From NCBI GenBank assembly GCA_003599145.1, contig QZIT01000004.1:1-64000 (forward strand): a stretch of 64,000 bases of DNA, in the 5' to 3' direction. The translations under genes and the position numbers were made by a program. Positions 51,747-59,563 of the stretch are shown here, one piece after another; position 1 is the stretch's first letter; the number at the start of each line of letters is the position of its first letter. Under the pieces are notes generated by a model. It did not search any database. It was not told where the DNA came from and worked only from the letters and a program-made list of their open reading frames with translations. This DNA is from Candidatus Woesearchaeota archaeon (GTDB taxonomy: Archaea > Nanobdellota > Nanobdellia > Woesearchaeales > UBA9642).

Positions 51747-52187
51747 ATGTTGGGAAGAACGCATCTGGTTATGGGATTGTATTTGTTTTTGCTATTTGAC
51801 AGGCTCACTACAGTCAATAAGCTCATTCTTTTTTTAATCATGATATTTGCGTCATTGCTTCCCGATATTGACAGTGCGCGTGCATGGCTTGGAAATAAAT
51901 TGGTCGCATTTACATTCGGCCATAGGGGATTTTTTCATTCAGTATTTCCCGTTATTATGTTTGCCATCATTATGCAATTTATTTTTAATAACTTCATCTA
52001 CACCATCGCCTTTAGTACAGCTTATCTTTTTCATTTACTGCTCGATTCCTTTACGTTTCAGGGCATAAAGCCCTTTGTTTTTGGTCCTGCATTGAAAGGA
52101 TTTACCAAAACGGGGTCTGTGGTTGATTTATTCTTATTTGTATTTCTTATTTGCGTATCGTTGCTGATGGCTTTCAAGGTTATTTAA
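51747..52187 (+). CDS. YdjM/DUF457-type metal-dependent membrane hydrolase-like
   Basis: This 146-aa protein has the family pattern: THLVMG near the start, LLPDIDS, HRGFFHS, HLLLDSFTFQGI, in membrane helices. These His/Asp sites define the LexA-regulated inner-membrane hydrolase family, whose substrate is not settled. It is in an operon with the two SpoIIM-like genes. Its end overlaps the convergent oxidoreductase gene by 4 nt. Confidence 0.78.
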   Translation: MLGRTHLVMGLYLFLLFDRLTTVNKLILFLIMIFASLLPDIDSARAWLGNKLVAFTFGHRGFFHSVFPVIMFAIIMQFIFNNFIYTIAFSTAYLFHLLLDSFTFQGIKPFVFGPALKGFTKTGSVVDLFLFVFLICVSLLMAFKVI

Positions 52188-53140
52188 GAAGAGTTGCCTT
52201 TCATGAGAACGTTGTGCATGTAGGCGACATAATCGTATTGCGTTTCTCTGCAGTCAGAATCAAAAATGCCGCGCAGGAAATTTTCCCAAAGCTGTGCTCG
52301 GGGATTTCTATACATATGTTCTTGGCCGTTGCCCTTTCGTACTTCATGATAGACGCCTTTTCCATTGATCTCTACAACTCTTCCCGGCAAAAATTCCCAT
52401 GAGAACTTTTCCTGTTCTGCAACGAGCGTTATTTTTCTTTCTGGTTTTCCAGAAACGTACGCAAGCCTCGCAACTGCATGAACGCTGTTCTCTCCATACG
52501 CTATTTCAAAAGAAACGTCGCAGGTTTTTTCAGAAAAGTCAGTTTTTAAGGATTCTTGAACGATGCTCCCTCCTAGCATTGAACTGATGTGAGGAAAAAT
52601 ATTGAGATATACTGATTCATTTCTTGCTCGTTCAGGAAGCTGATAGATTATTTCTATTGCTGTCGGTTGGTGTAGGTGCACTGCTTGTTCTATGGACGGT
52701 GCCTCAACGCGCAACTGCGTTCCAATATCAAGCATTAAGCTTTTTTCTCTTGCAAGCGTGATAAGCGCATCGCCTTCTTCTTGAGTAGTTGCTAGCGGCT
52801 TTTCAATAAGGACGTGCTTTCCATGCTCTAAGGCAAGCATGCCCAGCGCATAATGGTCTGAGCTTGGCGTTGCTATAACTGCAATGGCTGCAGGGGAATT
52901 TGAAAGCAAGGCGATAGCATCGTCGCTATAGACAAAGCCGTTTGCTTGAAGGTAATTGCAGCATCGCTCGCTTAGCCCATCAGTAAAAGAGCTCCATTTT
53001 GTCGCATCTTTTCTCGCGAGACCAGTAACTCTTGGAATGATTATTCCTCCTCCTGTTTCAACAGGGTCAAGATTGACCAAAGTGTCAAGATGATTTTTTC
53101 CAATCCTTGCTCCTGCAATAACAACTTCAACCGTTTGCAT
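52184..53140 (-). CDS. Gfo/Idh/MocA-family oxidoreductase
   Basis: This 318-aa protein has an NAD(P)-binding fold at the N-terminus (VEVVIAGARIGKNHLDTL, a variant of GxGxxG), then VIATPSSDHYALGMLALEHG and the family signature EKPLATT. The C-terminal domain is beta-rich. Members oxidise or reduce sugars or other metabolites. In place of the GxGRIG run, this one reads GARIG, losing one Gly. The minus-strand TATA GTTTATAAAC (53162-53171) is 26 nt upstream of the ATG. Confidence 0.82.
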   Translation of the reverse strand: MQTVEVVIAGARIGKNHLDTLVNLDPVETGGGIIIPRVTGLARKDATKWSSFTDGLSERCCNYLQANGFVYSDDAIALLSNSPAAIAVIATPSSDHYALGMLALEHGKHVLIEKPLATTQEEGDALITLAREKSLMLDIGTQLRVEAPSIEQAVHLHQPTAIEIIYQLPERARNESVYLNIFPHISSMLGGSIVQESLKTDFSEKTCDVSFEIAYGENSVHAVARLAYVSGKPERKITLVAEQEKFSWEFLPGRVVEINGKGVYHEVRKGNGQEHMYRNPRAQLWENFLRGIFDSDCRETQYDYVAYMHNVLMKGNSS

Positions 53141-53161
53141 TGGCTAGGGAATTATGTTCTA

Positions 53162-53171
53162 GTTTATAAAC
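53162..53171 (-). promoter_or_regulatory. TATA box GTTTATAAAC
   Basis: A perfect 10-bp palindrome, centred 26 nt upstream of the oxidoreductase ATG at 53140. Confidence 0.55.
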
Positions 53172-53232
53172 GTTGATGCTTGCTCGTTTTCTGTATCCTC
53201 CCGTAAAAACCACTGGACATGCGCACAGAAAC

Positions 53233-53240
53233 TATATAAA
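53233..53240 (+). promoter_or_regulatory. TATA box TATATAAA of the radA operon
   Basis: It predicts transcription near 53263 and a leader of about 90 nt, long for this genome. Confidence 0.55.
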
Positions 53241-53281
53241 GATTGCATGCTTCTCTGTATTGCTGCAAAAGACAGCCCTCC

Positions 53282-53317
53282 CATCCCTCGAAGCGCTTGC
53301 TTCTCAATAAGGGGATG
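53282..53317 (+). promoter_or_regulatory. Nested stem structure in the radA operon leader
   Basis: CATCCC (53282-53287) can pair with GGGATG (53312-53317), enclosing a second hairpin GAAGC/GCTTC (53290-53294 and 53299-53303, loop GCTT). A strong ribosome site, AAAGGAG, follows near 53336-53342. Confidence 0.4.
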
Positions 53318-53351
53318 TTGAAATAAAAACCGAAAGGAAAGGAGTGAAACA

Positions 53352-53651
53352 ATGGAAAAACCAAAGATACCTTCAGTAAACGATGTTCTGGGAAGAAAGC
53401 TTCCTGAAAAAACTTTTAGGGCAAGTCCAGTTTCAGCAACTATTTGGACGAATGAGTTTGAAAGAGATGGAAAACAATCTACGTATCAAACCGTTGTTGT
53501 TGAAAGATCATATAAGGATAAAAATAATGCATGGCAGAAAACCAGCACGTTTAGAATTGCAGATTTGCCCAAAGTTGCACTTGTGGTAACAAAGGCATAT
53601 GAATATCTTGCATTGTCAGATACAGATACTATTGAAGAGGAGGATTGGTAA
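53352..53651 (+). CDS. Conserved small protein upstream of radA
   Basis: This 99-aa protein contains [40 protein letters not shown] and the ending [18 protein letters not shown]. Similar small proteins with SATIWxNE and RYKDKDGxW…DLPKAxLVxxKAYEY occur widely in bacteria and archaea without a known function. One nt before the radA start, it is cotranscribed with it, which suggests a DNA-related role (inference). Confidence 0.75.
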   Translation: MEKPKIPSVNDVLGRKLPEKTFRASPVSATIWTNEFERDGKQSTYQTVVVERSYKDKNNAWQKTSTFRIADLPKVALVVTKAYEYLALSDTDTIEEEDW

Positions 53652-53652
53652 T

Positions 53653-54609
53653 ATGGTTAAAAAGAAAGAAGAAGAAGTTGTTCAAAAAGTTGACATTACA
53701 GATTTGCCTGGAGTAGGAGCAGCCACTGCTGAAAAACTGATAAGCGCGGGCTTTGACAATTTAATTGCGATTGCCGTGGCAACACCTGGAGAATTAGTTG
53801 AAGCAAGTGGTGTAACCGAGGCTGTTGCAAGAAAAATTATCCAAACAGCAAGAGGCTCTTTTAACATGGGATTTCAAAGCGGTGAAGACCTTCTGAAAAG
53901 AAGAGCAGAAGTGATAAAATTAAGTACGGGAAGCAATGCGTTTAATGCTTTGTTGGGAGGAGGTTTTGAAACAAGAGCAATAACAGAATGCTTTGGTGCC
54001 TATGGAAGTGGCAAGACGCAAATAGCCCATTCCCTTGCAGTCAACGTGCAGCAAAATGAAGACGCTGTTGCTGTTTTTATTGATACAGAAAACACATTCA
54101 GGCCTGAAAGAATTATCCAGTTTGCAGAGGCAAAAGGACTTGATGCCCAGCAAGTATTAAAAAATATTAAAGTTGCCAGAGCCTATAACAGTGACCACCA
54201 AATGTTGCTTGCTGAGAAGGTTGAAGATTTAATAAAACAGGGATTGAATGTTAAATTAGTTATTGTTGACAGTTTAACTGCTCATTTCAGGGCAGAGTTT
54301 GTTGGAAGAGGAACACTTGCTGAAAGGCAGCAGAAGCTGAATAAACATATGCACACGCTTGCAAGATTGGCAGATTTAAACAATTTATGTGTTTTTGTTA
54401 CCAATCAGGTCATGGCAAAACCCGATATGTTCTTTGGAGATCCAACAGAAGCCATTGGAGGTAACATTGTTGCGCATAACAGCACGTTTAGAATTTATTT
54501 GCGAAGGGGCAAAAAAGGAAGCAGAGTTGCAAAACTCGTTGACAGCCCAAACTTGCCAGATTCAGAATGTGTGTTTTTCGTAACAGAAAAAGGAATTATT
54601 GACGAGTGA
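53653..54609 (+). CDS. radA: DNA recombinase RadA
   Basis: This 318-aa protein has an N-terminal helix-hairpin-helix domain ([20 protein letters not shown]), the linker polymerisation motif SFNMGFQSG, Walker A GAYGSGKT at 115-122 and Walker [15 protein letters not shown], followed by loops L1/L2 ([13 protein letters not shown]) and the C-terminal AEX core. Walker A usually begins GEFGSGKT in archaea; here Glu-Phe is Ala-Tyr. It forms filaments on ssDNA for strand exchange. No intein is present. Confidence 0.95.
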   Translation: MVKKKEEEVVQKVDITDLPGVGAATAEKLISAGFDNLIAIAVATPGELVEASGVTEAVARKIIQTARGSFNMGFQSGEDLLKRRAEVIKLSTGSNAFNALLGGGFETRAITECFGAYGSGKTQIAHSLAVNVQQNEDAVAVFIDTENTFRPERIIQFAEAKGLDAQQVLKNIKVARAYNSDHQMLLAEKVEDLIKQGLNVKLVIVDSLTAHFRAEFVGRGTLAERQQKLNKHMHTLARLADLNNLCVFVTNQVMAKPDMFFGDPTEAIGGNIVAHNSTFRIYLRRGKKGSRVAKLVDSPNLPDSECVFFVTEKGIIDE

Positions 54610-54658
54610 TTAGGTGTAATAAACTTACGCTTAATACTTATTATGTGTAATATTACTC

Positions 54659-54670
54659 GGGCAGGGCTTA
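54659..54670 (+). repeat. 12-bp inverted repeat, left copy
   Basis: GGGCAGGGCTTA is the exact reverse complement of 55194-55205, on either side of the transglutaminase-like gene. Confidence 0.6.
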
Positions 54671-54678
54671 ACAACAAA

Positions 54679-54687
54679 TTTATATAA
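54679..54687 (+). promoter_or_regulatory. TATA box TTTATATAA
   Basis: Its centre is 25 nt upstream of ATG 54708 (leaderless). Confidence 0.55.
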
Positions 54688-54707
54688 CCTCTAACTTATC
54701 TAACCTT

Positions 54708-55196
54708 ATGAGCTTAATTTCAACCTTTGAATCAATTAGAGATATACCTTATAGAATTCCCTTGAAGTGGGGGGAAGAAGATGATTGTTGTAGTGGCAAA
54801 CACGAAAAATTGTTCAACTTGCTAAAGAAAAATGGTTATGAAGTTAGGTATCGTGTTTGCGTTTTTTTGTGGAGTAATTTAAATCTTCCTCCAGAATTAG
54901 AAAAAATTCCTCACGATAATGATTGCACACATACTTATTTAGAAATAAAGATTGATAGCGATTGGAAAATTTTGGATGCTACTTGGGATGCAGGTTTGAA
55001 AGGAATTTTCCATATAAACAAATGGGATGGAAAATCAGATACGGAAATTGCTGTAAAACCCACCAAAATTTTCACTCCAGAAAAAAGTCTAGAAATCGTG
55101 AACAATCAAAACGAAGAATTAATCAATAAAGATCTAAAAATTAATGGGAAATTCTATAATGGTTTTAATGAATGGTTAGATAAGAATAGAAAATAA
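54708..55196 (+). CDS. Transglutaminase-like cysteine peptidase-fold protein
   Basis: This 162-aa cytosolic protein has the order of a transglutaminase-like triad: Cys27/28 in DDCCSGKH, His75 in CTHTYLEIKI and Asp90 in WKILDATWDAG. Such folds hydrolyse or transfer amide groups; the target is unknown. No signal peptide. It is isolated between 12-bp inverted repeats and an atypical, more GC-rich spacer, so it may have arrived as a cassette. Confidence 0.65.
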   Translation: MSLISTFESIRDIPYRIPLKWGEEDDCCSGKHEKLFNLLKKNGYEVRYRVCVFLWSNLNLPPELEKIPHDNDCTHTYLEIKIDSDWKILDATWDAGLKGIFHINKWDGKSDTEIAVKPTKIFTPEKSLEIVNNQNEELINKDLKINGKFYNGFNEWLDKNRK

Positions 55197-55205
55197 GCCC
55201 TGCCC
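55194..55205 (-). repeat. 12-bp inverted repeat, right copy
   Basis: TAAGCCCTGCCC, exact reverse complement of 54659-54670. It overlaps the stop codon of the transglutaminase-like gene. Confidence 0.6.
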
Positions 55206-55264
55206 TGCGCCATACTGTCGGTCGCTTCGCTCTCTCGTTCGCCTTGCAGGCTCACCACATAACA

Positions 55265-55315
55265 GCGATTAAGAGGAAATTTCCCAAATTCGCTTCGCGA
55301 ACTTCTCTTAATCGC
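55265..55315. repeat. Palindromic element in a GC-rich spacer
   Basis: GCGATTAAGAG (55265-55275) is the exact reverse complement of CTCTTAATCGC (55305-55315). Between them lie two smaller palindromes, GGAAATTTCC and TTCGCGAA. The spacer 55206-55260 is visibly richer in GC than its surroundings and codes for nothing I can recognise. Confidence 0.55.
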
Positions 55316-55348
55316 GATGTTAAATCCAATGCTCAATAGTTGTGCTCT

Positions 55349-55762
55349 TTACTTTCTTTGTGCAGAATATCTTTCAACTAGAGCATCAAGTCCTCTGCGA
55401 ATTGCAGGAATTGTTGAAGGCAAATGTTTTTTTATGAACCCTGCAGTTTTTTTACCTACACCGCTATAATAAAAATCAACAAATGCCCTGCCAGCTACAC
55501 TGTTCATGAGAACAGTATCTCTAAATTCTCTCAAGGCATTGACTTGTGGTGCATTTCTATCTCCATAGACTGCAGTTGCAACAAAACAAGCGTCATTTTC
55601 TGCTTTGCAGGTATTGCAGTGATAATTTTGTCCAAATGGGGAATCTAGGAAGTAAAGTGCAGGATTCACTGCTGCGTTCATAAAATTATGACTTTTTTCT
55701 AAGTCTTCACTACCGCAGTTTGGGCATTTGCCTTTTTCAAAATCTTCTCTTGCATAGCTCAT
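55349..55762 (-). CDS. Zinc-ribbon protein with CFVATAVYG domain
   Basis: This 137-aa protein has a zinc ribbon (CPNCGSED…CNTC) followed by CFVATAVYGDRNAPQVNALR and FRD…YYSGVGKKTAGFI. The CFIATAAYG-type domain is widespread at the C-termini of bacterial and archaeal proteins, with unknown function. No signal peptide. ATG 55762 is chosen on TATA spacing; the frame is also open from TTG 55771. Confidence 0.7.
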   Translation of the reverse strand: MSYAREDFEKGKCPNCGSEDLEKSHNFMNAAVNPALYFLDSPFGQNYHCNTCKAENDACFVATAVYGDRNAPQVNALREFRDTVLMNSVAGRAFVDFYYSGVGKKTAGFIKKHLPSTIPAIRRGLDALVERYSAQRK

Positions 55763-55786
55763 ACCTTTCAAGAAGGCACATTACTT

Positions 55787-55795
55787 CATAAATAT
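55787..55795 (-). promoter_or_regulatory. TATA box for the zinc-ribbon gene
   Basis: AATATTTAT on the minus strand, about 29 nt upstream of the ATG at 55762. The same AT-rich block also reads as a TATA on the plus strand. Confidence 0.4.
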
Positions 55796-55899
55796 TTTTA
55801 TTTTATTCTGCCATGGTGATACTGATAAACAAGAGCAGACCCTTTATGCTATTAACTCATGATTGTGGAAAACCAGACGATGAGAAAGCTTAGCGCAGA

Positions 55900-56214
55900 T
55901 TATTTCATCTCTTTTTTCAACCAATCTGCATATTTCTTATTAGCATCAACATCAATCTTGATAATGCAAGGTGTTGTATACGAATGTATTTTTTCAACTT
56001 CTTTCTTTACTTTTTCATAGTTTGATGCAACAGTTTTTGCAATAAGCACGCATTCCTTTTCCTCAGCAACTTTTCCTTTCCAAGGATACAGGGAAGTCAC
56101 GTTTTCATAGATGTTTGCACATCCAATAAGCTTTTTTTTCAATAAATGGCCTGCAATCTTTTTTGCTTCTTCTTTTGAAGCAGCAGTTATGTAGATAAAG
56201 CTAAGGTTTGCCAT
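55900..56214 (-). CDS. cutA: Divalent-cation tolerance protein CutA
   Basis: This 104-aa protein matches CutA1 in length and pattern: FIYITAASKEEAKKIAGHLL, KKLIGCANIYENVTSLYPWK and GKVAEEKECVLIAKT, with the late YTTPCIIKIDVD segment. CutA1 is a trimeric PII-like fold protein of unsettled role. The minus-strand TATA at 56236-56243 lies 26 nt upstream. Confidence 0.92.
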   Translation of the reverse strand: MANLSFIYITAASKEEAKKIAGHLLKKKLIGCANIYENVTSLYPWKGKVAEEKECVLIAKTVASNYEKVKKEVEKIHSYTTPCIIKIDVDANKKYADWLKKEMK

Positions 56215-56262
56215 GGTTTTAGTGATGTTATTTTCTTTAAAAATATGCTTAATTTAACAACA

Positions 56263-56270
56263 TTTTTATA
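56263..56270 (+). promoter_or_regulatory. TATA box TTTTTATA
   Basis: Its centre is about 25 nt upstream of ATG 56292. Confidence 0.5.
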
Positions 56271-56291
56271 CTTATAGAGCTTAGCTAAATT

Positions 56292-56513
56292 ATGATCATC
56301 AAAATAACTAAAGATGTGCCTTTGCACGAGATTATCAGCATGCATCCTTCTACGGCAACCGTGATGATTAAGTATGGTTTATATTCAAGCAGCTTTGCTG
56401 ATGCCCCTTGGGCAACCATAAGCCATGCCGCAGTAACTCACAGAATGTCTGCAAGAGACATGAATAACCTTATTGATGAGCTCAATGAGATTATTAGCAA
56501 GCGCAAAAGGTGA
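56292..56513 (+). CDS. DUF1858-like small protein without cysteines
   Basis: This 73-aa protein fits DUF1858 (ITKDVPLHEIISMHPSTATV, then IDELNEIIS). Typical members carry Cys after YG (GMxCxxC) and associate with redox or cluster-containing proteins. Here that place reads YGLYSSSFADA, with no Cys at all. So it may keep only a protein-interaction role. Confidence 0.65.
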   Translation: MIIKITKDVPLHEIISMHPSTATVMIKYGLYSSSFADAPWATISHAAVTHRMSARDMNNLIDELNEIISKRKR

Positions 56514-56560
56514 TTCTTGTTTTCCATGAATTATGTTCTATTATATATTCTTGATAACGC

Positions 56561-56570
56561 AAATATTTAA
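56561..56570 (+). promoter_or_regulatory. Candidate distal TATA box of the nrdR operon
   Basis: AAATATTTAA would start transcription near 56592, at the first NrdR-like box. A second TATA-like TTTTTAAAAA at 56613-56622 would instead give a leaderless nrdR mRNA starting near 56641. Confidence 0.45.
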
Positions 56571-56590
56571 ATACAAGTTCTCAAACAAAA

Positions 56591-56606
56591 ATACAACAGA
56601 TTGTAG
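56591..56606 (+). promoter_or_regulatory. Degenerate first NrdR box
   Basis: ATACAACAGATTGTAG matches the clear box at 56622 at 10 of 16 positions and is exactly 31 bp upstream of it, about three helical turns, as known for paired NrdR boxes. Confidence 0.45.
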
Positions 56607-56621
56607 TTTTGCTTTTTAAAA

Positions 56622-56637
56622 ACACAATATATGGTGT
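56622..56637 (+). promoter_or_regulatory. NrdR box
   Basis: ACACAATATATGGTGT fits the bacterial NrdR-box consensus (ACACWATATATWGTGT type) except at one position. It ends 3 nt before the nrdR ATG, between the proximal TATA-like element and the start codon, so bound NrdR would block initiation of its own operon. Confidence 0.75.
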
Positions 56638-56640
56638 TCC

Positions 56641-57093
56641 ATGAAATGTCCCTATTGCAGCCATTCAGAGACTAAAGTGCTCGATTCCCGTGATTCAGAT
56701 GACCTTACCAGAAGAAGAAGAGAATGCTTGCAGTGCGAAAAGAGATTCACTACCTATGAACGCATTGAAAATGTTGAATTAACCGTTATTAAAAAAGACG
56801 GCAAGAGGCAACAGTTTGACAGGAATAAAATTGTCAATGGATTTTTAAAAGCCTGTGAAAAAAGGCCTATAACCAGGGAAGCAATAGAGCAGACTGTTGA
56901 TGCCATCGAAAAGGAATTACGGCAGTTGGAAAGCGTTGAAATTCCAAGTAAAGAAATAGGGGAGCTGGTCATGAAATACCTGAACAAATTAGACAAAGTC
57001 GCCTACATACGCTTCGCTTCTGTGTACAGGGAATTTACTGATCTGGAAACGTTTGAGAAAGAGTTGAAAAAACTACTGAAAAAGGAGGGATAG
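56641..57093 (+). CDS. nrdR: Transcriptional repressor NrdR
   Basis: This 150-aa protein has the NrdR zinc ribbon (Cys3, Cys6, Cys29, Cys32, with RRRREC) and an ATP-cone domain from about 49 (VIKKDGKRQQFDRNKIVNGF) to about 135 (VAYIRFASVYREF). It senses ATP/dATP and represses ribonucleotide reductase genes. NrdR is typical of bacteria and rare in archaea. It is autoregulated, if the two boxes upstream are real, and lies 1 nt before nrdJ. Confidence 0.95.
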   Translation: MKCPYCSHSETKVLDSRDSDDLTRRRRECLQCEKRFTTYERIENVELTVIKKDGKRQQFDRNKIVNGFLKACEKRPITREAIEQTVDAIEKELRQLESVEIPSKEIGELVMKYLNKLDKVAYIRFASVYREFTDLETFEKELKKLLKKEG

Positions 57094-57094
57094 C

Positions 57095-59557
57095 ATGACA
57101 CTAAAAAAGATACAGCTGACTGAAAATCAACTTAAGGTTATAAAAGACAAGTACTTAAAAGATTCTCCGACAGTTGAAGACTGGCTAGAGATGATTGCTG
57201 AAAATATTGCCCTTCCGGAAATTCTTTTCTCAGACCCTGATTATGAGGAGCTCTTTAAGGACGTTCATGCTGAGCTGAATGAGTATGAATCTGATGGCAA
57301 AACCTTTAAACAGTTTATCCTGCATAAGGCAAGCTTTGACCACAATGAACGCGGAAAGAACTTTGAAAAGTTTATGAAAAACCTAACAGCATTATCAAAA
57401 GAAAAAAAATACTCTAAAAAATTTCAGGAAGCAAAAAAAACCTTTTACAGTCTGCTGTCTAATTTTGAATTTTTGCCTAATAGTCCAACCTTGATGAATG
57501 CAGGAAGAAGGCTGCAGCAATTAAGCGCTTGCTATGTTCTGCCTGTGGGAGATTCTATTGAGGAAATTTATGAATCAGTAAAGAATATGGCAATTATCCA
57601 TAAATCAGGAGGAGGCACTGGATTTTCATTCAGCAGATTAAGGCCTGCTGAAGACGAAGTGCTTTCGACAAAAGGCATTAGCTCAGGCCCTATGAGTTTT
57701 ATGGGTATTTTTGACAAATCAACAGAAGTGGTGAAGCAGGGAGGCACGAGAAGAGGAGCCAATATGGGCATCTTAAGATACGACCATCCCGATGTTTTAC
57801 GGTTTATTGAGGCAAAAAAGACATCAGGAGTATTGGAGAATTTTAACATATCTGTAGCCATTGATGATTATTTCATGCAGTGCGTCAAGAACAATGCAGA
57901 CTACGCATTAATCAATCCGCGAGATAAATCTGTTGTAAAAACAGTAAACGCAAAAGAAGTCTATAGAAAACTAGTGCAGGGAGCTTGGGAAACAGGAGAT
58001 CCTGGAATCATCATCATTGACAGAATCAACAATTCAAGCAGCAACACGACTCCTGCAATGGGGCAGATAGAATCAACCAATCCCTGCGGAGAACAGCCTT
58101 TGCTTCCTTACGAGCCCTGCAATTTAGGAAGCATCAATCTTTCAAAATTTGTTGAAGAGGATGGCGTTGATTTTGATTGGGAAAGACTCAAACAGTGTGT
58201 TTTTGACAGCGTTCATTTCTTAGATAACGTCATTGACATAAACAATTATCCTTTAAGACAGATAGAACTGCTTGCAAAAAGCAATAGAAGAATTGGCTTA
58301 GGGGTTATGGGCTGGGCAGAGTCTCTTGTCATGCTGGGATTGCCATACAACAGTGAAGAGGCAATTAAAAAAGCAGAGCAAGTTATGCAGTTCATCAATG
58401 AAAAAGCGCTCGATGCATCTGAAGAGCTTGCAAAAGAAAGAGGGGTTTTTCCAAACTGGAAAAATAGCGCTTATGATCCTGATGGTCAGTATTTTAGAGG
58501 AGAAAAAAGGACTCCAAGGCATTGCGCAAGAACGACTATTGCGCCAACAGGAACAATAGGCATCACTGCAGGATTGCAGGGAGCAGGCATTGAGCCGTTT
58601 TTTGCTGTTGTTTATACAAGATACAATGCTGCAGGCATTGACGCCCTAAAAAAAGGAGAAACTCCTGCTGAAAAAGACACCTTTTTCGAAGTTAATCCTT
58701 TATTCAAACGCATTGCAGAGAAACACAGGCATTTCGGGTTTCCAGAAGAGGAGCTTTGGAAAAAAATAGACCAAAACCACAAATCGCTTGTTGGCATAAA
58801 AGAAATACCTGTCAAAATACAAAACCTGTTCTTAACATCGCATGACTTAGCTCCCTTGGACCATGTTAAGGTTCAGTGTGCATTTCAAAAATACACAGAC
58901 AATGCAGTTTCAAAAACAGTCAATTTGAAAAATGAAGCAACGATTGCAGATGTCGATGAAGTGTACATGAAGGCTTATGAATGGGGAGCTAAAGGAATCA
59001 CCATTTACAGAGATGGAAGCAAATCCTTTCAGGTATTGAATATCAAAGAGCAAAAAAAGAAAAAGAAAGAAAGCGAATTCGGAGAGCTATCATCGTACTA
59101 TGAAGTGCAAACAGGTCAAGGGTCATTGCACATCCACATTAATTATGATGAAGACGGCCCTACAAAACTGTTCTGCAATTTAAGCCCAACAGGAACAGAA
59201 ATCAGCGGATTGGTAACTGCCTTGAGCATTTTAATTTCAAAGTTCCTTGAAGCAGGGGGGGAGCCTGAAAAGCTGCTGAAGCATTTGAATTCCATAAAAG
59301 GAGACAAGCCTTTCGGATTTGGGCCTAAAAGAATAGATTCCATACCCCATGCGATTTCTAAAGTGCTGAGAAATCATCTGATTATGACAGGAAAGCTGCA
59401 GCAGATGAATGGGCAGACCATGCTGCATGAAGAACCGCAAAAAACTCTTGAAAAACCTCAGATGTACTGTCCGAAATGCTTCAGCACTAATGTTGAAATG
59501 TCCTCTGGATGCAGTGAGCCGACATGCTTTGACTGTGGCTATAGCAAGTGTAGTTGA
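57095..59557 (+). CDS. nrdJ: Adenosylcobalamin-dependent ribonucleotide reductase (class II)
   Basis: This 820-aa protein has the class II RNR core: SACYVLPVGDSIEEI with Cys146, HKSGGGTGFSFSRLRP, the finger-loop NPCGEQPLLPYEPCNLGSIN (Asn329, Cys331, Glu333), and PTGTIGITAGLQGAGIEP. The C-terminus has a second Cys cluster (YCPKCFSTN…CFDCGYSKCS) that probably passes electrons. It makes dNTPs using coenzyme B12, so the organism needs cobalamin. An ATP cone is absent from its N-terminus. The 59-residue C-terminal zone after the barrel is typical of NrdJ with TSCPD-like domains (ECCSGCSEPTC-like). Confidence 0.95.
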   Translation: MTLKKIQLTENQLKVIKDKYLKDSPTVEDWLEMIAENIALPEILFSDPDYEELFKDVHAELNEYESDGKTFKQFILHKASFDHNERGKNFEKFMKNLTALSKEKKYSKKFQEAKKTFYSLLSNFEFLPNSPTLMNAGRRLQQLSACYVLPVGDSIEEIYESVKNMAIIHKSGGGTGFSFSRLRPAEDEVLSTKGISSGPMSFMGIFDKSTEVVKQGGTRRGANMGILRYDHPDVLRFIEAKKTSGVLENFNISVAIDDYFMQCVKNNADYALINPRDKSVVKTVNAKEVYRKLVQGAWETGDPGIIIIDRINNSSSNTTPAMGQIESTNPCGEQPLLPYEPCNLGSINLSKFVEEDGVDFDWERLKQCVFDSVHFLDNVIDINNYPLRQIELLAKSNRRIGLGVMGWAESLVMLGLPYNSEEAIKKAEQVMQFINEKALDASEELAKERGVFPNWKNSAYDPDGQYFRGEKRTPRHCARTTIAPTGTIGITAGLQGAGIEPFFAVVYTRYNAAGIDALKKGETPAEKDTFFEVNPLFKRIAEKHRHFGFPEEELWKKIDQNHKSLVGIKEIPVKIQNLFLTSHDLAPLDHVKVQCAFQKYTDNAVSKTVNLKNEATIADVDEVYMKAYEWGAKGITIYRDGSKSFQVLNIKEQKKKKKESEFGELSSYYEVQTGQGSLHIHINYDEDGPTKLFCNLSPTGTEISGLVTALSILISKFLEAGGEPEKLLKHLNSIKGDKPFGFGPKRIDSIPHAISKVLRNHLIMTGKLQQMNGQTMLHEEPQKTLEKPQMYCPKCFSTNVEMSSGCSEPTCFDCGYSKCS

Positions 59558-59563
59558 TGGAAA

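Noticed and set aside
55813-55893. A 26-codon plus-strand frame (MVILINKSRPFMLLTHDCGK…) with an AT-rich block 20 nt upstream
   Set aside because: It is short, has no ribosome site and unusual spacing, and I see no domain; it may be a remnant. Kept out of the gene list.
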